This document shows positions 60,152 to 64,000 of a DNA stretch of 64,000 nucleotides, one piece after another; position 1 is the stretch's first letter; each line of letters begins with the position of its first letter. The translations under genes and the position numbers were made by a program. A model generated the notes under the pieces. The model ran no database searches. It saw only the letters and a program-made list of their open reading frames with translations, and was not told where the DNA came from. Location: NCBI RefSeq assembly GCF_016865235.1, contig NZ_CP064030.1, forward strand, positions 3,596,001-3,660,000, given 5' to 3'. This DNA is from Dyella caseinilytica. GTDB lineage: Bacteria; Pseudomonadota; Gammaproteobacteria; Xanthomonadales; Rhodanobacteraceae.

Positions 60152-61549
60152 TCATGTGTTGGCAGCATCGTTCAAACGCAAATTCCGCGTTTCCGGTGCC
60201 CACGCAATCGACACGACCATGCCAATCAGCAGCAAAGCAGCCAATGCCATCAACATCGTTTCAAGGCCGAATTGTTTCACACCGATAGGCAGCAGAAACA
60301 CGCTGACCGCCGACCCAATACGACTGCACGCGATGGCAAATCCCACGCCACTAGCGCGCACCTCGGTAGGAAAGCACTCCGGTGGATAAACGCCCACCAG
60401 ATTGGATACTGCCGAGAGCACCAACGTAAACACGCCAAAGAGCAACACCAGCGTGACAACAGTAGCGGTAGGCCAGACGCACAAACCGATAAGCGCGATG
60501 GCCGTCACAGCAAAGGATCCAATCAGGAACGTGCGCCTCGGCAATACCACCGTAAGCCAAATGCCAATGATCGCTCCAACAACCAACAGGCCATTGGACA
60601 GTAGATCCGAACTGCCTTCCGGAAGATGTAAGGCGCTAAGAATGCTCGGCAGAAATGTGAAGACTGCAAAATAGGGCATCACCAAGCACGTGAAGAAGAT
60701 GCAATTGAACAGCGTTCGCCGCAGCAGATCTTGCTTGAACAAGCGTGCGAAGCCACCCGAATGATGATGATTTTGTACGCTGGTATCCAGCCTCACCTGT
60801 TTCCCAAAGCATTTCCGTACGACGGCATCCGCTTCAGCCACGCGCCCCTTGTCAAACAGCCACCGTGGCGACTCTGGTGTACCCATGCGCAGAATCAGGA
60901 CGATCAAAGCTGGCACACCAGAGGAAGCGAGCAGCCAACGCCATGCGTCCGGACTTGATGAGTGGTGGACGTACTCCATGCCGATCACATTGGCGACCGC
61001 ATAACCGATCGTCCATATCACACTGAAGGAGCCCAGCAGCAAGCCGCGGTGTTTGCGTGGTGAAAACTCCGCGAGGATGGCATGACCTACGGCAAAATCT
61101 CCGCCCATACCTATACCGAGTATTACGCGCAGCACGCACAGAATCAGCGGTGTGGATGCGTAGAACTGAGCGAACGCCGTTGCAGTGATGATCACGAAGC
61201 TGAGCAAAAAGATCTTTTGCCTGCCAACGCGATCGGATAACCAGCCAAACACCAGACTGCCCAGGAAGATGCCGATCAGGGTGGAACTACCGATCAACCC
61301 CGCCCATAGCGCGCGGTGCTCGGCCTGAACCCCTAGCATTTGGTTCAAAAAGGGCGCCAACGCATAAGCGATGGTCCCAATGGCGTAACCTTCCGTGAGA
61401 TGCGCGCCAAAGGTCAGCGCGGCAATCTTGCAATGGAAAAAATTGAGCGGAACGTCGTCCAACAAAATCTTTTCTTCTACGTGTCGTTGCCGTACATCCG
61501 CGCGACCACGCCCATCCGCAGCCGACACCTGGCCATCTCCACTACCCAT
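60152..61549 (-). CDS. MFS transporter (metabolite:H+ symporter type)
   Basis: 465-residue, twelve-helix major-facilitator protein. Visible are the loop 2-3 motif FGWLSDRVGRQKIFLLS, GIGMGGDFAVGHAILAEFSPRKHRG and the mid-loop PESPRWLFDKGR that mark the sugar/aromatic acid symporter branch. The late YPPECFPTEVRASGVGFA segment also fits. ATG 61549 (MGSGDGQVS) follows GGAGGAG; earlier ATGs sit on that site. It is upstream of nothing obvious in catabolism except the downstream-reading gabD-like gene, 74 bases away. The substrate is unknown. Confidence 0.9.
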   Translation of the reverse strand: MGSGDGQVSAADGRGRADVRQRHVEEKILLDDVPLNFFHCKIAALTFGAHLTEGYAIGTIAYALAPFLNQMLGVQAEHRALWAGLIGSSTLIGIFLGSLVFGWLSDRVGRQKIFLLSFVIITATAFAQFYASTPLILCVLRVILGIGMGGDFAVGHAILAEFSPRKHRGLLLGSFSVIWTIGYAVANVIGMEYVHHSSSPDAWRWLLASSGVPALIVLILRMGTPESPRWLFDKGRVAEADAVVRKCFGKQVRLDTSVQNHHHSGGFARLFKQDLLRRTLFNCIFFTCLVMPYFAVFTFLPSILSALHLPEGSSDLLSNGLLVVGAIIGIWLTVVLPRRTFLIGSFAVTAIALIGLCVWPTATVVTLVLLFGVFTLVLSAVSNLVGVYPPECFPTEVRASGVGFAIACSRIGSAVSVFLLPIGVKQFGLETMLMALAALLLIGMVVSIAWAPETRNLRLNDAANT

Positions 61550-61623
61550 GTGTTGCTCCTCCATTGCATGGACGCGGACTGCGCCCGTTCGCACGCATCC
61601 TCCCCGGCGCGTGCGTCACGACG

Positions 61624-63090
61624 TCACGCCTGCAGACCACCCAGCATGAGGTACTTGAGCTCCACGTATTCGTCGATGCCGTACTTGGAACCTTCACGCC
61701 CCAGGCCCGACTGCTTCACACCACCGAAAGGGGCGACTTCTGTGGAAATGATCCCTTCGTTGATGCCGACCATGCCGCTTTCCAGTGCGCTGGCGACGCG
61801 CCAGGTGCGTGCCATGTCACGCGTGTAGAAATACGCGGACAGACCAAAGGGCGTATCGTTGGCGGCAGCAATCACTTCTGCTTCCGTGTCGAAACGGAAA
61901 CAAGCCGCAACGGGGCCAAAGGTTTCTTCCTGCGCGATCAGCATGTCGGCCGATGCATTCACCAAGACGGTCGGCTCGAAGAACGTGCCGCCGAGCACAT
62001 GGCGCTTTCCACCCACCAGCACCTGAGCCCCTTTGCTCACGGCATCAGACACGTGCTGTTGAACCTTATGCAGTGCCGCTTCGTTGATCAGCGGCCCTTG
62101 ATCGAAGTCGCCCGTCAATGCGTTACCTACGCGCAGCTTGCGCACAGCTTCGGCGAATGCCTGAGTGAATGCGTCATAGATGCCACTTTGGACATAGAAG
62201 CGGTTCACGCAAACACAAGTCTGTCCCGTATTGCGGAATTTCGAGGCCATGGCACCGCGCACAGCGGCATCAATGTCGGCATCATCGAAGACGATGAACG
62301 GCGCGTTGCCGCCCAATTCCAGTGACAGCTTCTTGAGCGTGTCCGAACACTGGCGGGCCAGCAGCTTGCCGGTGCGCGTGGAGCCCGTGAACGACAGCTT
62401 TCGTACGACGTCGGAGCCGGTCAGCACCGAGCCGATCGCCACAGCATCGCCCGAGACGATATTGAACACACCGGCAGGTATACCCGCTTGTTCGGCTAGC
62501 ACGGCCAGCGCGAGTGCCGACAACGGCGTTTCCTCGGAAGGCTTGAGCACCATGGTGCAGCCCGCTGCCAGCGCTGGCGCAGCCTTGCGCGTAATCATGG
62601 CCAACGGGAAATTCCATGGTGTTATCGCCGCGACGACACCTACCGGCTCACGCAACACCAGAATCCGGCTATTGGGTAAGGTGCTGGGAATCACATCGCC
62701 GTAGACACGCTTGGCTTCCTCCGCAAACCATTCGAGAAAGCTCGCCGCGTAAGCCACTTCACCGCGTGCCTCGGCCAGCGGCTTGCCTTGCTCGCGCGAA
62801 AGCAGCTCAGCGAGCGCCTCGCGATTCGCCAGCATCAACTCACCCCAGCGGCGCACCTTATTGCTGCGTTCTTTTGCCGTCAGCGCACGCCAGGCAGGGA
62901 ATGCCGCGGCTGCCGCGCCCACCGCCTGCTGCGCTTCAGCGGCGCCGCCCTTGGCGACCTGGACGATGACCTCGCCAGTTGCCGGGTTGCATACGGGATA
63001 GGTCTCGGAACCCGAGCACCAGGCGCCATCCATGTAATGACCTGAACGAAGCAAGTTCGTTGCGTCGATCTTCTGGTTGCCGTCGCTCAT
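61624..63090 (-). CDS. gabD: NAD(P)-dependent succinate-semialdehyde dehydrogenase family protein
   Basis: 488-residue aldehyde dehydrogenase. Cofactor segment AAITPWNFPLAMITRKAAPAL, KPSEETPLSALAL, catalytic Glu in SLELGGNAPFIVFDDAD, catalytic Cys in FRNTGQTCVCVNRFYVQ (Cys doublet C-V-C as in GabD), and the C-terminal GGVKQSGLGREGSKYGIDEYVELKYL typical of SSADH. It overlaps the aldo/keto reductase stop by 4 bases (ATGA). Substrate specificity is inferred from family resemblance. Confidence 0.88.
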   Translation of the reverse strand: MSDGNQKIDATNLLRSGHYMDGAWCSGSETYPVCNPATGEVIVQVAKGGAAEAQQAVGAAAAAFPAWRALTAKERSNKVRRWGELMLANREALAELLSREQGKPLAEARGEVAYAASFLEWFAEEAKRVYGDVIPSTLPNSRILVLREPVGVVAAITPWNFPLAMITRKAAPALAAGCTMVLKPSEETPLSALALAVLAEQAGIPAGVFNIVSGDAVAIGSVLTGSDVVRKLSFTGSTRTGKLLARQCSDTLKKLSLELGGNAPFIVFDDADIDAAVRGAMASKFRNTGQTCVCVNRFYVQSGIYDAFTQAFAEAVRKLRVGNALTGDFDQGPLINEAALHKVQQHVSDAVSKGAQVLVGGKRHVLGGTFFEPTVLVNASADMLIAQEETFGPVAACFRFDTEAEVIAAANDTPFGLSAYFYTRDMARTWRVASALESGMVGINEGIISTEVAPFGGVKQSGLGREGSKYGIDEYVELKYLMLGGLQA

Positions 63091-64000
63091 GCCATTTTCT
63101 CCTCTGCGTCAGCGAAGGAGCCGCGTGCCGGGCGGCCGTCACGCGCAATGCGCAGACCAGCGGTGTAGTCGTTGATCAGATCGCACGGGGTGTAGTTTCG
63201 CTCCAGTTCGTACAGCTCATCCTCGTCGAGCTTGGTATTGAGCGCTGCCACCGCACTATCGAACTGCGCCGGGGAATCCGCACCGACCAGCATGCAGTCA
63301 ATGTTCGACCGCCCCAGCACCCATGCCTGCGCGACCTGGGCCGCCGACACACCGCGCCGCGCCGCTACGCGCACGGCGGAGGCTGCGATTTCCAGCGAGG
63401 CGTTGTCGCCATACATCTGCGCGGTAAAGAAGTCGGTCTGGTTGCGCGTGGACTTCGCATCGCCGCTGAGCAATCCACGGGCAAGCGGACTGAACACGGA
63501 TACGCCAAGGCCCTGATCCGCACAATACGGAATCATTTCACGCTCTTCCTCGCGGTAGGCGAGATTGAGCTGAAGCTGCATATTGATCGGCCTGGCCCAA
63601 CCGTTGCGATCACACGCCTGGATGATCTTGGCGAGCTGCCAGGTGTACATGGTGGAAACACCGATATAGCGTGCCTTGCCAGCGCGAACGATGTCGTTCA
63701 GCGCGTCCATGGTTTCTTCCACCGGCGTGTTGACGTCGAAGTAATGCAGCATGTAGATGTCGACATAATCCATGCCAAGGCGCGTCAGCGAGCCATCGAT
63801 GCCATCCATGATGTGCTTGCGCGAATGGCCGCCGGCATTGGGGTAAGTACCCATGTCGTAGCCGACCTTGGTGGTGATCACGATTTCTTCGCGACGCACC
63901 AGTCGATTGAGGATGCGACCAACCACTTCTTCGCCCACACCCGTCGAATAGAAATCAGCCAGATCGATGAAATTGACGCCCGCGGCCAATGCATGACGCA
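63087..64000 (-). CDS. Aldo/keto reductase, 5' end outside window
   Basis: 304 residues are visible; the frame runs off the window end, so the N-terminus, including much of the first strand, is missing. The TIM-barrel NADPH-dependent oxidoreductase shows INFIDLADFYSTG-type NFIDLADFYSTG (catalytic Asp/Tyr), TTKVGYDMG (catalytic Lys), DIYMLHYFD (catalytic His) and SPLARGLLSGD. It resembles the Mgl/YghZ-type AKRs. It precedes gabD in a coupled pair, possibly a small aldehyde-handling operon. Confidence 0.9.
   Translation of the reverse strand, partial: RHALAAGVNFIDLADFYSTGVGEEVVGRILNRLVRREEIVITTKVGYDMGTYPNAGGHSRKHIMDGIDGSLTRLGMDYVDIYMLHYFDVNTPVEETMDALNDIVRAGKARYIGVSTMYTWQLAKIIQACDRNGWARPINMQLQLNLAYREEEREMIPYCADQGLGVSVFSPLARGLLSGDAKSTRNQTDFFTAQMYGDNASLEIAASAVRVAARRGVSAAQVAQAWVLGRSNIDCMLVGADSPAQFDSAVAALNTKLDEDELYELERNYTPCDLINDYTAGLRIARDGRPARGSFADAEEKMA

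Overview
The window reads as a chromosomal segment of a GC-rich gammaproteobacterium of the Xanthomonadales, most likely Rhodanobacteraceae (Dyella, Luteibacter or Frateuria type). The pointers are a Clp-type CRP homologue divergent from speD, coq7 beside a GlcF-like Fe-S protein, a split trp locus (trpE apart from trpGDC), a class I aldolase, and several families of short palindromic intergenic repeats. Most of the DNA is housekeeping. I see no rRNA, CRISPR array, prophage or complete insertion sequence.

Layout. 1-5.4 kb: the 3' part of a TonB-dependent receptor gene, a MarC-type membrane protein, and a divergent SDR oxidoreductase / LysR regulator pair. 5.5-8.8 kb: tRNA-Gln(CTG) with a mirrored copy of its own 3' end, rplM-rpsI, a fold-back MITE-like repeat, the GlcF-like gene and coq7. 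9-12 kb: speD, clp and a MarR-GNAT fusion. 12.1-19.9 kb: tryptophan genes trpE and trpG-trpD-trpC plus an HAD phosphatase; between the two blocks sit an O-acyltransferase and a secreted chorismate-lyase-like protein. 20.1-23.5 kb: a histidine kinase / secreted protein / response regulator cluster resembling the 'proteobacterial dedicated sortase system' regulators, with no sortase in view. 23.6-24.2 kb: a gene-poor stretch with a candidate small protein and a terminator-ended candidate small RNA. 24.2-28.3 kb: rpe, djlA, a cytochrome c, purC, and a coupled SMR / Mpo1-like / membrane protein cluster.

28.6-33.2 kb is the main accessory locus: a two-HKD phospholipase D of the Tle5 (type VI secretion lipase effector) kind, followed by two tandem Sel1-repeat lipoproteins and the decayed tail of a third. 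By analogy with PldB of Pseudomonas aeruginosa, these are candidate immunity proteins.

33.3-46.9 kb: central carbon enzymes (tkt, class I fba, pyk, gap) interspersed with an outer-membrane barrel, an S9 peptidase, an S1/P1 nuclease, an OsmC protein, a Sel1-like secreted protein, a 2OG-Fe(II) oxygenase and tpx. 47-54 kb: aromatic amino acid catabolism (hppD, hmgA, fumarylacetoacetase, kynA), a divergent MarR regulator and a peptide transporter. A DUF559 nuclease gene flanked by inverted palindromic repeats interrupts the hppD-hmgA-fah run. 54.3-57.8 kb: pyruvate dehydrogenase E1 alpha, E1 beta and E2, without E3. 57.9-64 kb: an MHYT membrane protein with a chemotaxis receptor, an MFS transporter, a succinate-semialdehyde-type dehydrogenase and an aldo/keto reductase cut by the window end.
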